64,000 nucleotides of DNA from Bacillota bacterium (GTDB lineage Bacteria; Bacillota; Clostridia; Lachnospirales; Lachnospiraceae). Position 1 is the stretch's first letter. Each line of letters starts with the position of its first letter. Of the stretch, positions 44,487 through 54,959 are shown piece after piece. The stretch is from contig JAEZLH010000035.1 of assembly GCA_023435895.1 (NCBI GenBank), forward strand, positions 1 to 64,000, given 5' to 3'. The position numbers and the translations under genes were made by a program. The notes under the pieces are model-generated. The model had not been told where the DNA came from and searched no databases. It saw only the letters and a list, made by a program, of their open reading frames with translations.

Positions 44487-45617
44487 ATGCTTTTAGACAA
44501 AGAAAAACGAGATTATTCGGTGTTACTGCGTTACAACCTTCAGTTTTTCGCAAGTGAAGGAGCTGATAAAACAGAAGAACCTACAGCGAAGAAACTAAAC
44601 GATGCCCGTGGAGAAGGACAAGTAGCCAAAAGTAAAGAACTAACAACAGCAGCTGCATTGGCAATTCTCTTTATCACCTTAAAGTTTTTTATGGGGTTCT
44701 TTAGTGATCAATTTGTCGGTTCTTTTATTAAAGTATATCGTGGAATTGATAAATTGGTTAAGGATGGGTTAACTTTACCATCTGCGCAGGGAGTTCTCTA
44801 TGATGCAATTATAACGATTATTATAACTAGTTTGCCATTGTTAATTACAGGGTTTATCGTTACTTTTGTAATCGTTCTTTTTCAAGTTAAATGGAAAATA
44901 TCAGGAAAGACAATGAAGCCCAAATTTTCCAACATGAATCCGGTAAGTGGGTTCAAAAGAATTATATCAAAGGATAAGATTGTAGAATTATTAATTGATA
45001 TATTAAAAATTGTTGTAATTTGCTATATTGCCTATAGCACGTTAAATAGAGAGTGGGCTACGCTTTATATCTTTTATGATATGAACTTGGAACAGGCACT
45101 AGCACTGATTGGCAATATTGTTATTGGTTTGGGTCTAAAAATCAGCATTATTTTTTTGTTGATTGGAATTGGTGATTTGATTTATCAAAAACTCAAATTC
45201 AAAAAGGACATGAGAATGTCCAAACAAGAAGTAAAGGATGAATTCAAGAATTCTGAAGGTGATCCTCAAATTAAAGGAAAAATACGTTCCAAGATGAGAG
45301 AAATCTCAACCATGAGAATGATGCAGTCTATTCCCACTGCGGATGTTATTATTACAAATCCGACGCATTTTGCGGCGGCAATCAAATATGAAAAAGAAAG
45401 TGCTATGGCACCCATGCTTGTTGCGAAAGGTGCAGACTTTTTAGCTCAGAGAATTAAAGAGGTTGCAAAAGAAAATAAAGTCGAAATCGTAGAAAATAAA
45501 CCTCTCGCAAGAATGTTATACTATAATGTGGAGATTGGGGCAGAAATACCGCCGGAACTTTACCAGATGACGGCAGAGGTTTTAGCATATGTCTATGGAC
45601 TTAAAAATAAATCATAA
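44487..45617 (+). CDS. flhB: Flagellar export switch protein FlhB
   Basis: Export-specificity switch of 376 aa. Four transmembrane helices are followed by a cytosolic domain with the self-cleavage site NPTH (N291-H294). It cuts itself and interacts with FliK to switch from hook to filament export. N-terminus begins with the EKTEEPTAKKLNDAR-type signature (here DKTEEPTAKKLNDAR). Confidence 0.96.
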   Translation: MLLDKEKRDYSVLLRYNLQFFASEGADKTEEPTAKKLNDARGEGQVAKSKELTTAAALAILFITLKFFMGFFSDQFVGSFIKVYRGIDKLVKDGLTLPSAQGVLYDAIITIIITSLPLLITGFIVTFVIVLFQVKWKISGKTMKPKFSNMNPVSGFKRIISKDKIVELLIDILKIVVICYIAYSTLNREWATLYIFYDMNLEQALALIGNIVIGLGLKISIIFLLIGIGDLIYQKLKFKKDMRMSKQEVKDEFKNSEGDPQIKGKIRSKMREISTMRMMQSIPTADVIITNPTHFAAAIKYEKESAMAPMLVAKGADFLAQRIKEVAKENKVEIVENKPLARMLYYNVEIGAEIPPELYQMTAEVLAYVYGLKNKS

Positions 45618-45667
45618 TTTTTGATAAAGATGGAGGCAAAGCCTCAATAAAGGAGGCTCGAAGAGGG

Positions 45668-47701
45668 ATGAAAAAAAATGATATGATTATCGGACTTTTT
45701 TTGCTCTCTGCAATCGTATTTTTAATTATTCCCATCAATAAGCATTTACTAGACTTGTTACTTGCATTAAATATTTCGATTGCAATGGTTGTATTATTTA
45801 ATGCGATGTTTACTAGAGAAATCTTAAATATGTCAGCGTTCCCGACAATCTTGTTATTTACCACCATATTTCGAATCTCATTGAATGTTTCCAGTATCCG
45901 TATCATATTGGGTACGGGCGAGGGTGGTAATGTAATCGAAACCTTCGGTCAATTTGTCGGTGGTGGTAACCTGATTATCGGTATCATTGTATTTATTGTA
46001 TTGATTATGGTGCAATTCATGGTAATCAACAAGGGTTCTGAGCGTGTTGCTGAGGTTACTGCTAGATTCACGCTGGATGCTATGCCCGGTAAGCAGATGG
46101 CTATTGATGCGGACTTAAATACGGGAGCAATTACAGATAAAGAGGCAAAAGCTCGTCGTGAGAAAATTCAGGAAGAATCTGCGTTCTTTGGAGCTATGGA
46201 TGGTGCTACCAAGTATGTAAAGGGTGATGCCATAGCCGGTTTAATTATTACTTTAATTAATATCGCCGGTGGTACAACCATGGGTATGCTTTATTTGAAG
46301 CTCGGAGCTGGAGAAGCATTTGAAAAATTCGCTATATTAACCATCGGTGATGGTCTGGTAAGTCAGATTCCATCTTTAATGATCTCTTTGGCAACCGGTA
46401 TTTTGGTTACCAAAGCAACCAAAGAAGCAGACTTTGGGGACACTCTTGTTACCCAATTGTTTTCCATACCAAAGGTATTATATATGGTTGGTGGAAGTAT
46501 GATCGGACTTGGTTTTTTGACCCCCTTGAATGATTTTCTATTTCTTTTATATGGTTCCTTATTCGTTGTGTCCGGCAGAATGATTGCCAGCAGAATAGAG
46601 GTTGACGCAATTGAAGAGGAGGTATCCTCCGAAGAAGTTGCAGCCAATGAAATAAGAAAACCGGAAAATGTTATTTCCTTATTGCAAGTGGATCAGATTG
46701 AACTGGAATTTGGTTATGGTATTATACCGTTAGCGGATGCAAGCCAAGGTGGAGACCTGCTGGATCGTGTTGTTCTGATTCGTAGACAGATCGCTTTGGA
46801 ATTAGGTAGTGTAGTACCGATGATTCGTTTGAGAGATAATATTCAGCTTAACCCCAATCAATATATTATTAAGATTAAAGGGATTCAAGTGAGTGAGGGA
46901 GAAATACTCTTTGATCACTATATGGCTATGAATCCGGGTTATGTGGAAGAAGAAATAACAGGTATTCCGACCTTTGAACCTTCCTTCCATTTACCTGCAA
47001 TATGGATTACAGAAGGGCAGCGCGAACGAGCGGAAACCTTAGGCTACACCGTTGTAGATCCCCCTTCCATTATTGCAACCCATTTAACAGAAATAATCCG
47101 CAGCCATATCTATGAACTACTTACCAGGCAAGATGTTCAAAACCTCATTAATAATATTCAGGAAGCACATCAAACACTTGTTTCTGAATTGGTTCCAAAG
47201 CTTCTTAATATTGGTGAGATTCAAAAAGTTCTCCAAAATCTCTTGAAAGAAGGAGTTTCCATTCGAGATTTGGTAACAATATTAGAAACACTGGCAGACT
47301 ATGCACCGACTACCAGAGATACTGATGTACTCACGGAATATGTAAGGCAGAATTTAAAAAGAGCAATATCAAATCGTTTCTTCCCGTCTGGAGAGATGAC
47401 CAATGTAGTGACTCTGGACCCGAAGGTAGAACAAGATATTATGGGATCAGTAAAGCAATCCGAACAAGGGGCATATCTTTCACTAGATCCGGCTATTACA
47501 AAAGAAATCATCCAGTCTGTGCAATCAGAAATACATAAACTGGAGGAAATGGGAAGGTTACCGATTGTCATAACCTCTCCCATCGTAAGGATGTATTTTA
47601 AAAGACTGACTCAGGATTATTTTAGGGATTTGGTTGTAATTTCTTATAATGAAATAGATTCCAATGTAGAATTACAGTCGGTAGGGATGGTGACAGTATA
47701 A
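45668..47701 (+). CDS. flhA: Flagellar export protein FlhA
   Basis: Large export gate protein of 677 aa. Eight transmembrane helices in the first half, with the FHIPEP signature region (MVQFMVINKGSERVAEVTARFTLDAMPGKQMAIDADL) and a cytosolic C-terminal ring domain that receives chaperone-substrate complexes. Its stop overlaps the flhF start codon. Confidence 0.97.
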   Translation: MKKNDMIIGLFLLSAIVFLIIPINKHLLDLLLALNISIAMVVLFNAMFTREILNMSAFPTILLFTTIFRISLNVSSIRIILGTGEGGNVIETFGQFVGGGNLIIGIIVFIVLIMVQFMVINKGSERVAEVTARFTLDAMPGKQMAIDADLNTGAITDKEAKARREKIQEESAFFGAMDGATKYVKGDAIAGLIITLINIAGGTTMGMLYLKLGAGEAFEKFAILTIGDGLVSQIPSLMISLATGILVTKATKEADFGDTLVTQLFSIPKVLYMVGGSMIGLGFLTPLNDFLFLLYGSLFVVSGRMIASRIEVDAIEEEVSSEEVAANEIRKPENVISLLQVDQIELEFGYGIIPLADASQGGDLLDRVVLIRRQIALELGSVVPMIRLRDNIQLNPNQYIIKIKGIQVSEGEILFDHYMAMNPGYVEEEITGIPTFEPSFHLPAIWITEGQRERAETLGYTVVDPPSIIATHLTEIIRSHIYELLTRQDVQNLINNIQEAHQTLVSELVPKLLNIGEIQKVLQNLLKEGVSIRDLVTILETLADYAPTTRDTDVLTEYVRQNLKRAISNRFFPSGEMTNVVTLDPKVEQDIMGSVKQSEQGAYLSLDPAITKEIIQSVQSEIHKLEEMGRLPIVITSPIVRMYFKRLTQDYFRDLVVISYNEIDSNVELQSVGMVTV

Positions 47702-48903
47702 TGATTATTAAAAAATTTCAAGCTAATACAGAGACAGAAGCAATCATGCTTGCCAAGGAAGAACTTGGTAAGGATGCAATTGTGATGAATATCAAGACGA
47801 AATCACCAAAAGGCTTATATAAAATGTTTAAAAAATCTGTGGTGGAGATTACTGCGGCAGTTGATGAGAATGTCATTTACCGGCCAGACAGACCAAAGCA
47901 GGTGACACAGCCTCAGCCGGTCAAACCATTAAATCCTGATATTATTTATGATACCTATAACCCTTCCACAATGCCTTATGGAGGAAATGTATCAGAAACA
48001 TCTGCTATAGAAGTTAAGCTGAATAATTTACAGAGCTTATTGGAAAAACAGATGATGGAAAGAGAAAAAGAAGCAGAGCTAAAGAAAGATGTAAAGCCGG
48101 TTGAAAATAATAAAAATATTGCATGTATTCAACTAATCTATAATCAGTTGATATCAAATGAAGTGGAAGAAAAGTTTGCAAATCAGATTATATCTGAAAT
48201 TGAGGGCAATCTGAAAAAGGACTCTTCTATGGATAACATTCTTGCAAGTATCTATCAAAAACTTGTGCTTAAGCTTGGTCAACCAAAGCAGATAGAACGA
48301 AACGAAAAAACTCCAAAGTTTGTTTTCTTTATTGGTCCAACCGGAGTTGGGAAAACAACCACAATCGCAAAAATAGCATCAAAGTTTAAGATTGGAGAAA
48401 AGGCAAAGGTTTTATTTTTAACAGCCGATACTTATCGAATCGCTGCAGTGGATCAATTAAGGACATATGCAAACATTCTGTCAATTCCGTTAAAAGTTAT
48501 TTATACAGAGAAAGAATTATTACAAGCGAAAGAGGAATATGCGGATTTTGATCTGGTATTTGTTGATACCGCCGGTCGATCTCATCGCAACAAAGAACAA
48601 AGGGATGACGTAGAAGCATTGATAAATATCATACCCGAAGAGGAAAGAGAAGTTTATCTGGTTTTAAGTGCAACTACGAAATATAAGGATTTAATTAAGA
48701 TCACGGAGGCTTATTCCGAGATTGTAAATTATAACCTTATCTTTACGAAGCTGGATGAAACAAGTTCAATCGGTAACCTATTCAATATTCGCATGTTGAC
48801 GGAAGCACCTTTATCATATGCCACATTTGGTCAAAATGTACCGGATGATATTGCACGTATCGATGCACAAAGCATTGCGAAGCAACTTCTAAGGGGGCAA
48901 TAA
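47701..48903 (+). CDS. flhF: Flagellar biosynthesis GTPase FlhF
   Basis: SRP-type GTPase of 400 aa that sets the site and number of flagella. An N-terminal basic/variable region (about 1-140) is followed by the NG domain with Walker A GPTGVGKT (212-219), DTYRIAAVDQLRTYA, and DTAGRS; TKLDETSSIGNL near the end is the fourth G motif. Followed by flhG with a 1-bp gap. Confidence 0.96.
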   Translation: MIIKKFQANTETEAIMLAKEELGKDAIVMNIKTKSPKGLYKMFKKSVVEITAAVDENVIYRPDRPKQVTQPQPVKPLNPDIIYDTYNPSTMPYGGNVSETSAIEVKLNNLQSLLEKQMMEREKEAELKKDVKPVENNKNIACIQLIYNQLISNEVEEKFANQIISEIEGNLKKDSSMDNILASIYQKLVLKLGQPKQIERNEKTPKFVFFIGPTGVGKTTTIAKIASKFKIGEKAKVLFLTADTYRIAAVDQLRTYANILSIPLKVIYTEKELLQAKEEYADFDLVFVDTAGRSHRNKEQRDDVEALINIIPEEEREVYLVLSATTKYKDLIKITEAYSEIVNYNLIFTKLDETSSIGNLFNIRMLTEAPLSYATFGQNVPDDIARIDAQSIAKQLLRGQ

Positions 48904-48904
48904 G

Positions 48905-49786
48905 ATGGATCAGGCTGAAAAATTAAGAAGAATGATAAAAGAGCAAACCCCACCAAGGAGAGTAGCACGTGTTATCACAGTAACCAGCGGCAAGGGTGGA
49001 GTGGGTAAATCAAGTATTTCAGTAAACTTGGCAATTGCATTAAGCAAGCTGGGAAAACGAGTGGTAATACTTGATGCAGACTTTGGTTTAGCCAATGTTG
49101 AAGTAATGTTAGGAATTCGCCCACAATATAATTTGGCAGATTTAATGTTTCGAGGGAAGAATCTCTCGGATATTATCACCATGGGACCTGAAAATATTGG
49201 GTTTATTTCAGGTGGATCAGGCATTCAAGAATTGACAAATTTAACCAGAGACCAAATCGTTTATCTGATTCAAAAGCTTGTAGAGCTTGATCAGAGGGCA
49301 GATATTGTAATAGTTGATACGGGTGCAGGCATCGCGGATTCCGTTTTGGAGTTTGTCGGTGCAAGTTCAGAAGTGCTCCTTGTGGCTACACCAGAGCCTA
49401 CCTCTATCACAGATGCCTATGCATTGTTAAAGACCTTGAACCGAAAGACCGATATCAGCTTACAGGACACGGTAATAAAGATGATCGCGAATCGGATTGA
49501 CAGTTATGATGATGGTAAGGAGCTCTACGAGAAACTGAGCTTGGTTGTAAATAAATTTTTGAACTTTAAGCTGGAGTATATGGGAGCAGTACCACAGGAT
49601 CAGTTCGTGTCTAAGGCCGTAATGATGCAAAAACCTGCCGTAATTGTATATCCCAATTCGCAGTTCACGAAAACAATCACACAATTCGCTGAAGAATTAT
49701 GTGATCAAAGAAGTGAGAATGTGCAGAGTAAAAAAGGAATAGCACAGCTATTTACCAATTTGCTCCGTACAAGAATTAAAAAATAG
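48905..49786 (+). CDS. flhG: MinD-like ATPase FlhG/YlxH
   Basis: ParA/MinD-family ATPase of 293 aa with deviant Walker A SGKGGVGKS (28-36), DADFGLANVEVMLG and DTGAGI. The N-terminal peptide (QAEKLRRMIKEQ) resembles the FlhF-activating DQAxxLR motif. It controls flagellar number with FlhF. Ends with a basic tail. Confidence 0.93.
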   Translation: MDQAEKLRRMIKEQTPPRRVARVITVTSGKGGVGKSSISVNLAIALSKLGKRVVILDADFGLANVEVMLGIRPQYNLADLMFRGKNLSDIITMGPENIGFISGGSGIQELTNLTRDQIVYLIQKLVELDQRADIVIVDTGAGIADSVLEFVGASSEVLLVATPEPTSITDAYALLKTLNRKTDISLQDTVIKMIANRIDSYDDGKELYEKLSLVVNKFLNFKLEYMGAVPQDQFVSKAVMMQKPAVIVYPNSQFTKTITQFAEELCDQRSENVQSKKGIAQLFTNLLRTRIKK

Positions 49787-49857
49787 AATTGCTTATTGTT
49801 TGATGGAGATATACTGGTTAAATATTTTGACGTATGATTAAATCCTGGGGGGATGGA

Positions 49858-50619
49858 ATGTTTCGCGAAGTCTTAAAAATAGGTGACAAAATTGATGTTA
49901 GACATATACTGAAGTCGGGAGCGGCTTACCCGAATGCAAAAACGTATGCAAGCCAGTTGATTGACACAATTGATAACAATATTATTCATATTGCAACTCC
50001 GATTATGAATAGCACGCCGGTTATTCTAAATGTCGGTGAGCATTTTAATTTGTGTTTTTACAGTGCGCAGGGCTTGTTCCAGTGTAACTGTGTTGTATTA
50101 AAAAACATAAGGGAAGGAAATATCATCGTTGCCATTGTGCGGATTATTTCTAATTTAGAAAAGATTCAAAGAAGGCAATATTTTCGACTTGGATGTATAC
50201 AAAATGCCGATTATCGGATTATTTCAGGTGAAGAAGAAGCATTGGTTAAAAAAATCACAGAGGATGATTTTAACAACAGCGAAGAGAGAAAAGAAAGTAA
50301 AAGCAGACTTGAGGAATTAGAATCGAGATGGATTACAGCGGTAATACTGGATATCAGTGGAGGAGGATTACGATTTACCTCCGGTTCACTGCATAACTTT
50401 GGAGATAAAGTTAAGATTAAATTGGAATTAGCTTTGTCATCAGGAATCAAGTTAATGATTTTGGGTGCCAGCATAATATCCACTAATCGGATTTATAATA
50501 AAACAGGTGTTTATGAACATAGAGTTGAGTTTAATGATATTCTTAAGAGAGATCGTGAAGATATCATCAAATATATTTTTGAACAAGAACGAAAACGCAG
50601 GGGTTCGATGAAGAATTAG
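49858..50619 (+). CDS. PilZ-domain protein (YcgR-like flagellar brake)
   Basis: 253 aa: an N-terminal YcgR-like domain (about 1-105), then a PilZ domain whose c-di-GMP signature RRQYFR (RxxxR) at about 105-112 and DISGGG (DxSxxG) at about 168-173 are both present. It likely binds c-di-GMP and adjusts motor speed or stator engagement, or regulates an unknown output. ATG 49858 sits behind a GGGGGGATGG site; an upstream ATG at 49834 is in frame. Located between flhG and cheB. Confidence 0.85.
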   Translation: MFREVLKIGDKIDVRHILKSGAAYPNAKTYASQLIDTIDNNIIHIATPIMNSTPVILNVGEHFNLCFYSAQGLFQCNCVVLKNIREGNIIVAIVRIISNLEKIQRRQYFRLGCIQNADYRIISGEEEALVKKITEDDFNNSEERKESKSRLEELESRWITAVILDISGGGLRFTSGSLHNFGDKVKIKLELALSSGIKLMILGASIISTNRIYNKTGVYEHRVEFNDILKRDREDIIKYIFEQERKRRGSMKN

Positions 50620-50655
50620 TTGAATGATTCATATAAGGAAGGATTTTATCGAAAT

Positions 50656-51753
50656 ATGAAGAAAAATATTTTAGTAATAGATGACTCTGCACTTATGAGA
50701 AGGGTACTCTCTGATATAATTAATTTGGATGATCGCTTCCAAGCTGTTGACAGTGCTGTGAATGGATTGGATGGGTTGGAGATTCTTCAAAATAAAGCAA
50801 AGGATTATGATGCTGTGTTACTGGATATTAACATGCCTCGTATGAGCGGTATCGAATTACTGGAGCAAATGAGAGAAAATCACATCAAGGCAAATGTAAT
50901 CGTCGTAAGTACCATCGCTAAAAAGGATGCAAAAGAGACGATTCGGGCTTTAGAATTAGGTGCGTTTGATTTTGTGACCAAGCCGGAAAGTTATTTGGAG
51001 TTTAAGAATAACATTTTTTCAAACCGCCTTATTGATTGCTTAGTGCTTGCTACGAAAGCGGAAGATAAGAAAAATTCGGAAATTGCGGTGACAAAAACGC
51101 CGATCAGAGAGGTGAAGCAGGAACTGAAAAGCAAAGCTGTAGTAAGTACAGCTCCTTCATCAGTAAAAGGATGTAATAAGTTAGTTGCCATAGCATGTTC
51201 CACAGGGGGACCCAAAGCGTTGCATACGGTGCTTCCAAAGCTTTCTAAGAATTTGGATGCAGGCGTTTTAATCGTCCAACATATGCCAGGAGGCTTTACG
51301 AAATCGCTTGCAGACAGATTGAATGAATTAAGCCCGCTAACGATAAAGGAAGCTGAGGACGGTGAGCTGTTTCAGAGAGGTCATGTGTATATCGCAAAAG
51401 GTGGATGTCAGATGCGCTTAAAACAAAGTGAGGATGGCAAACATTATCTGACGGTGACTTCAGAGCCAGCAAGACATGGATTATTACCATGTGCGGATAT
51501 TATGTTTGAATCGTTAGAAGAGATCGTAATGGATCAAATAACCTGTGTAGTACTTACCGGTATGGGCGGAGACGGAACTGCCGGTATTTCAAAGTTATAT
51601 AAGAAACACAATTTGCATGTAATTGCTCAAAATGAAGAAACCAGTATTGTATATGGTATGCCTAAGGTTTTAAAAGAAGCCGGTTTAGCAGATGAAGTCG
51701 TTGCCTTGAACGATATTTCGGATGCCATCATGAAGAATGTGGGGGTGTATTAA
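50656..51753 (+). CDS. cheB: Chemotaxis methylesterase CheB
   Basis: Two-domain regulator of 365 aa: receiver with phospho-acceptor D57 and a C-terminal methylesterase with Ser in CSTGGPKAL, His in QHMPGGFT and Asp in TGMGGDGT. It demethylates or deamidates chemoreceptors. Earlier in-frame TTG 50620 is within an intergenic-like stretch; ATG 50656 fits the family start (MKKNILVIDD). No cheR is in the window. Confidence 0.93.
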   Translation: MKKNILVIDDSALMRRVLSDIINLDDRFQAVDSAVNGLDGLEILQNKAKDYDAVLLDINMPRMSGIELLEQMRENHIKANVIVVSTIAKKDAKETIRALELGAFDFVTKPESYLEFKNNIFSNRLIDCLVLATKAEDKKNSEIAVTKTPIREVKQELKSKAVVSTAPSSVKGCNKLVAIACSTGGPKALHTVLPKLSKNLDAGVLIVQHMPGGFTKSLADRLNELSPLTIKEAEDGELFQRGHVYIAKGGCQMRLKQSEDGKHYLTVTSEPARHGLLPCADIMFESLEEIVMDQITCVVLTGMGGDGTAGISKLYKKHNLHVIAQNEETSIVYGMPKVLKEAGLADEVVALNDISDAIMKNVGVY

Positions 51754-53841
51754 ATGGACGTAAGTCAATATCTTGAGATTTTTATCGAAGAAACCAAAGA
51801 ACATTTACAAAATTTGAATGAACATTTATTAGTATTAGAGCGCGAGCCTGAGAACGAGGGAACAATTAATGAGATTTTCCGTGCTGCGCATTCCATGAAG
51901 GGTATGTCCGGTACAATGGGATATAAGAGAATGCAACATTTAACCCATGATATGGAAAATGTTTTTTCTGAAATTCGTACTGGCAAGATGAAAGTAACTT
52001 CTGAATTGGTGGATATTTTGTTCAAGGGATTAGATGCTCTTGAAAATTATCTCGAAAATATTCAAACTGATGCAACAGAAGGTGAAAACGATAATGAGGA
52101 CATTATCAATGCACTGAATAATTATTTAAATGTAGGGCTGGGTAAAGAACCTGTTTCACCGGCTGCTACGGACAAGCCTGCAGCTGCATCAACCGAATCA
52201 ACCCAGGATAACGGAAAGATGAAGTTTAAGGGAATCATGCTCGAGGAACATGAAAAAAAGGCAATTGTAAAAGCGGGTATGTTAGGTCTTAATGTAGTCG
52301 GACTTACTGTTTACATACACGAGTATTGTGTATTAAAAGGCGCAAGAGCATTTATGGTTAATCGCAGTCTCGAAGAATTGGGAGAGATTATTAAACTTAA
52401 TCCCAGTGCTCAGGACTTAGAAGATGAAAAATATGATTTTGATTACTCTGCATTCATTATCACACAGCAGACACCGGAAGTGATTGCTCAAACAGCTTCC
52501 AATGTGTCAGAAGTGAAAGAGGTAGTGGCAGATTATATTAAACTATCCGATGCAGAGGTAGCAAGTTATACCGCTGCAATAAATCAGAGCGAAGCTCCTT
52601 CTACACAAGTAAATCAGCAGAAGGAAACCAGCTCATTAAAGAATAGCAATAGTACTCCGGCAGCAAAACCTGCGGCAAAGCCTATTTCAAACCGCTCTGT
52701 TCGTGTTGACATTGATAAGCTGGATGTATTAATGAATCTGGTAAGTGAGTTGATTATAGCAAAGAATGGATTGATTTCCATCAGTAGCACTTCTGATATC
52801 ATGCTTGATAATACCTACCATGAGCAAATTGAATATTTGGAGAGAGTAACAACGAACCTTCACGAATCCGTTATGAAGACAAGAATGGTTCCTATTGAAA
52901 GCGTTGTAAATCGATTCCCTAGAATGATTCGTGATTTATCAAAATCACTCAATAAAGAAATGGAATTATTCATGACCGGTGAAGAAACAGAGCTTGACCG
53001 AACCGTAATTGATGAAATCGGTGATCCGTTAATGCATTTACTTCGAAATGCGGCTGACCATGGATTGGAATCAAATGAAGAAAGAATTAGAAATGGCAAA
53101 AATGCTGCTGGTTCCATCTATCTGGATGCTTATCAGGATGGTAATAACGTTGTCATTGAAGTGAGGGATGATGGCGGCGGTATTAACACCGAAAAGATCA
53201 AAAATAAAGCCGTTGAAAAAGGCACCATTACCCATGAGCAAGCCCTTGAGATGACAGATAAAGATATTATTGATATCCTATTCCGTCCGAGCTTCTCTAC
53301 CGCAGAAGTGGTAACCGATGTGTCTGGTCGTGGTGTAGGTCTTGATGTTGTAAAAACAAAGATTGAAGCACTGGGTGGTGAGATTGAGGCAAAAACAAAG
53401 CTTGGAGAAGGCTCCAACTTTATCATTCGTCTTCCTTTAACACTTGCAATTGTACAAGCTCTCATGGTTATCATCGGAGATGAAAAATATGCACTTCCGC
53501 TTGGCAGTATTCAAACGGTTGAGGATATTCATATTGATGAAATTAAAACAATATCCGGTAAGGAAGTTATTAATTTAAGAGGTAACGTGGTTCCGATTGT
53601 AAGACTTGGGGAGGTATTAAAATGTACCAGACCCGAGAAAGAGCCGGATGAGCTCACTGTTGTTATTGTCAAGAAAGGCAACAGACTTGCAGGTATGGTA
53701 GTAGATGAACTGTTAGGTCAACAGGAAATAGTAATTAAGTCAATCGGAAAGTACATCAAGAATCATAAAATTATTAGTGGTGCGACCATTCTCGGTAATG
53801 GTGAAGTGGCTCTAATTCTGGATGTTAATTCTTTAATATAA
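51754..53841 (+). CDS. cheA: Chemotaxis histidine kinase CheA
   Basis: Soluble kinase of 695 aa. Domains in order: P1 (HPt, phospho-His46 in AHSMKG), a P2 domain (about 158-265) binding CheY/CheB, a P3 dimerisation helix pair, the P4 ATPase domain with the N box HLLRNAADHGLES and G boxes (DDGGGINTEKI; GRGVGLDVV), and P5, a CheW-like domain. Starts immediately after the cheB stop. Confidence 0.97.
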   Translation: MDVSQYLEIFIEETKEHLQNLNEHLLVLEREPENEGTINEIFRAAHSMKGMSGTMGYKRMQHLTHDMENVFSEIRTGKMKVTSELVDILFKGLDALENYLENIQTDATEGENDNEDIINALNNYLNVGLGKEPVSPAATDKPAAASTESTQDNGKMKFKGIMLEEHEKKAIVKAGMLGLNVVGLTVYIHEYCVLKGARAFMVNRSLEELGEIIKLNPSAQDLEDEKYDFDYSAFIITQQTPEVIAQTASNVSEVKEVVADYIKLSDAEVASYTAAINQSEAPSTQVNQQKETSSLKNSNSTPAAKPAAKPISNRSVRVDIDKLDVLMNLVSELIIAKNGLISISSTSDIMLDNTYHEQIEYLERVTTNLHESVMKTRMVPIESVVNRFPRMIRDLSKSLNKEMELFMTGEETELDRTVIDEIGDPLMHLLRNAADHGLESNEERIRNGKNAAGSIYLDAYQDGNNVVIEVRDDGGGINTEKIKNKAVEKGTITHEQALEMTDKDIIDILFRPSFSTAEVVTDVSGRGVGLDVVKTKIEALGGEIEAKTKLGEGSNFIIRLPLTLAIVQALMVIIGDEKYALPLGSIQTVEDIHIDEIKTISGKEVINLRGNVVPIVRLGEVLKCTRPEKEPDELTVVIVKKGNRLAGMVVDELLGQQEIVIKSIGKYIKNHKIISGATILGNGEVALILDVNSLI

Positions 53842-53854
53842 GGGGGATAACAGA

Positions 53855-54307
53855 ATGGAAGCATTGGATGTAAAACAATTTATTGTAGCAACACTGAATG
53901 GCGAGTTATATGGAATTGAAATAAAGTACATTGATAATATTATTGTCATGCAGAATATTACGAGAGTGCCTAAGTCCCAGTCTTATTTTAAGGGAGTCAT
54001 TAACCTCAGAGGTGAGATTGTACCAGTTATGAGCCTTGGACACCGACTGGGCAATGAGAATACAGATGATGTGCCAAAGACCAGAATTATCATTGTAAGA
54101 CCCGAACCGCAGGCAGCTCCTCTGGGATTGATTGTGGACGGCGTGAAGGAAGTTATTACGATGAGTGACAATGAAATCGAGAAGATTAATTATAGTGACA
54201 AAGATGCAAAGGGTAAATTCAATCTAGGTATTGGCAAGTATCAGAATGATCTAATTAATATTGTAAATATCCCCGCTGTAATCTTTGATAAAGAAGTTAA
54301 AAACTAA
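53855..54307 (+). CDS. cheW: Chemotaxis coupling protein CheW
   Basis: Receptor-kinase adaptor of 150 aa with the CheW fold (QFIVATLNGELYGIEIKYI; FKGVINLRGEIVPVM). AGGGGG precedes the ATG. It is a single-domain protein and not CheV-like. Confidence 0.96.
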   Translation: MEALDVKQFIVATLNGELYGIEIKYIDNIIVMQNITRVPKSQSYFKGVINLRGEIVPVMSLGHRLGNENTDDVPKTRIIIVRPEPQAAPLGLIVDGVKEVITMSDNEIEKINYSDKDAKGKFNLGIGKYQNDLINIVNIPAVIFDKEVKN

Positions 54308-54330
54308 AACTGTTTTGTGAGGTGTATCAT

Positions 54331-54951
54331 ATGTCTAATATTGATTTAAATAAGCTTGATTATATGCAATATGATGTTCTTCGAGAGATAGGTAATATCG
54401 GGGCAGGTAATGCAACGACTGCACTCTCACAAATGATAAATTCAAAAATTGACATGAAAGTTCCCAAAGTAGATATATTGGAATTCAAGGAACTTTCTGA
54501 TATTGTCGGCGGTGCTGAGAATTTGGTGGTTGGGATTTTATTCACTCTGCAGGGGAATATTGATGGAATGATGATGTTCATGATGGATATTCAGGCATCT
54601 AGGCATTTAGTGAATTTGTTAATGGCAAATGATGTAGGAAATTCATCCAATGAATTCTCTGAAATAGAACTTTCTGCTTTAAATGAAATTGGTAATATTA
54701 TTGCAGGGGCTTATCTTTCCTCTTTATCTTCCTTAACGAATATACTGATAACAGCCAGTGTTCCCTATATGGCAATTGATATGGCAGGGGCAATATTAAG
54801 TGTTCCTGCAATTGAATTTGGTAAAATAGGAGACAAGGCACTGTTGATTCAGACAGAATTTGGTGACGAGGGACATGCTGTAAATGGCTATTTTATTTTA
54901 ATTCCGACATTAGATTCATACGGAGAAATATTATCTTCATTAGGATTATAG
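54331..54951 (+). CDS. cheC: CheY-P phosphatase CheC
   Basis: Phosphatase of 206 aa with two active-site helices of the E-x3-N type, REIGNIGAGNATTAL near residue 18 and NEIGNIIAGAYLSSL near 120. It dephosphorylates CheY and cooperates with CheD. The frame opens with GTG at 54322, but this overlaps the GAGGTG site; ATG 54331 is chosen. CheD follows. Confidence 0.93.
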   Translation: MSNIDLNKLDYMQYDVLREIGNIGAGNATTALSQMINSKIDMKVPKVDILEFKELSDIVGGAENLVVGILFTLQGNIDGMMMFMMDIQASRHLVNLLMANDVGNSSNEFSEIELSALNEIGNIIAGAYLSSLSSLTNILITASVPYMAIDMAGAILSVPAIEFGKIGDKALLIQTEFGDEGHAVNGYFILIPTLDSYGEILSSLGL

Positions 54952-54959
54952 GAGAATGA

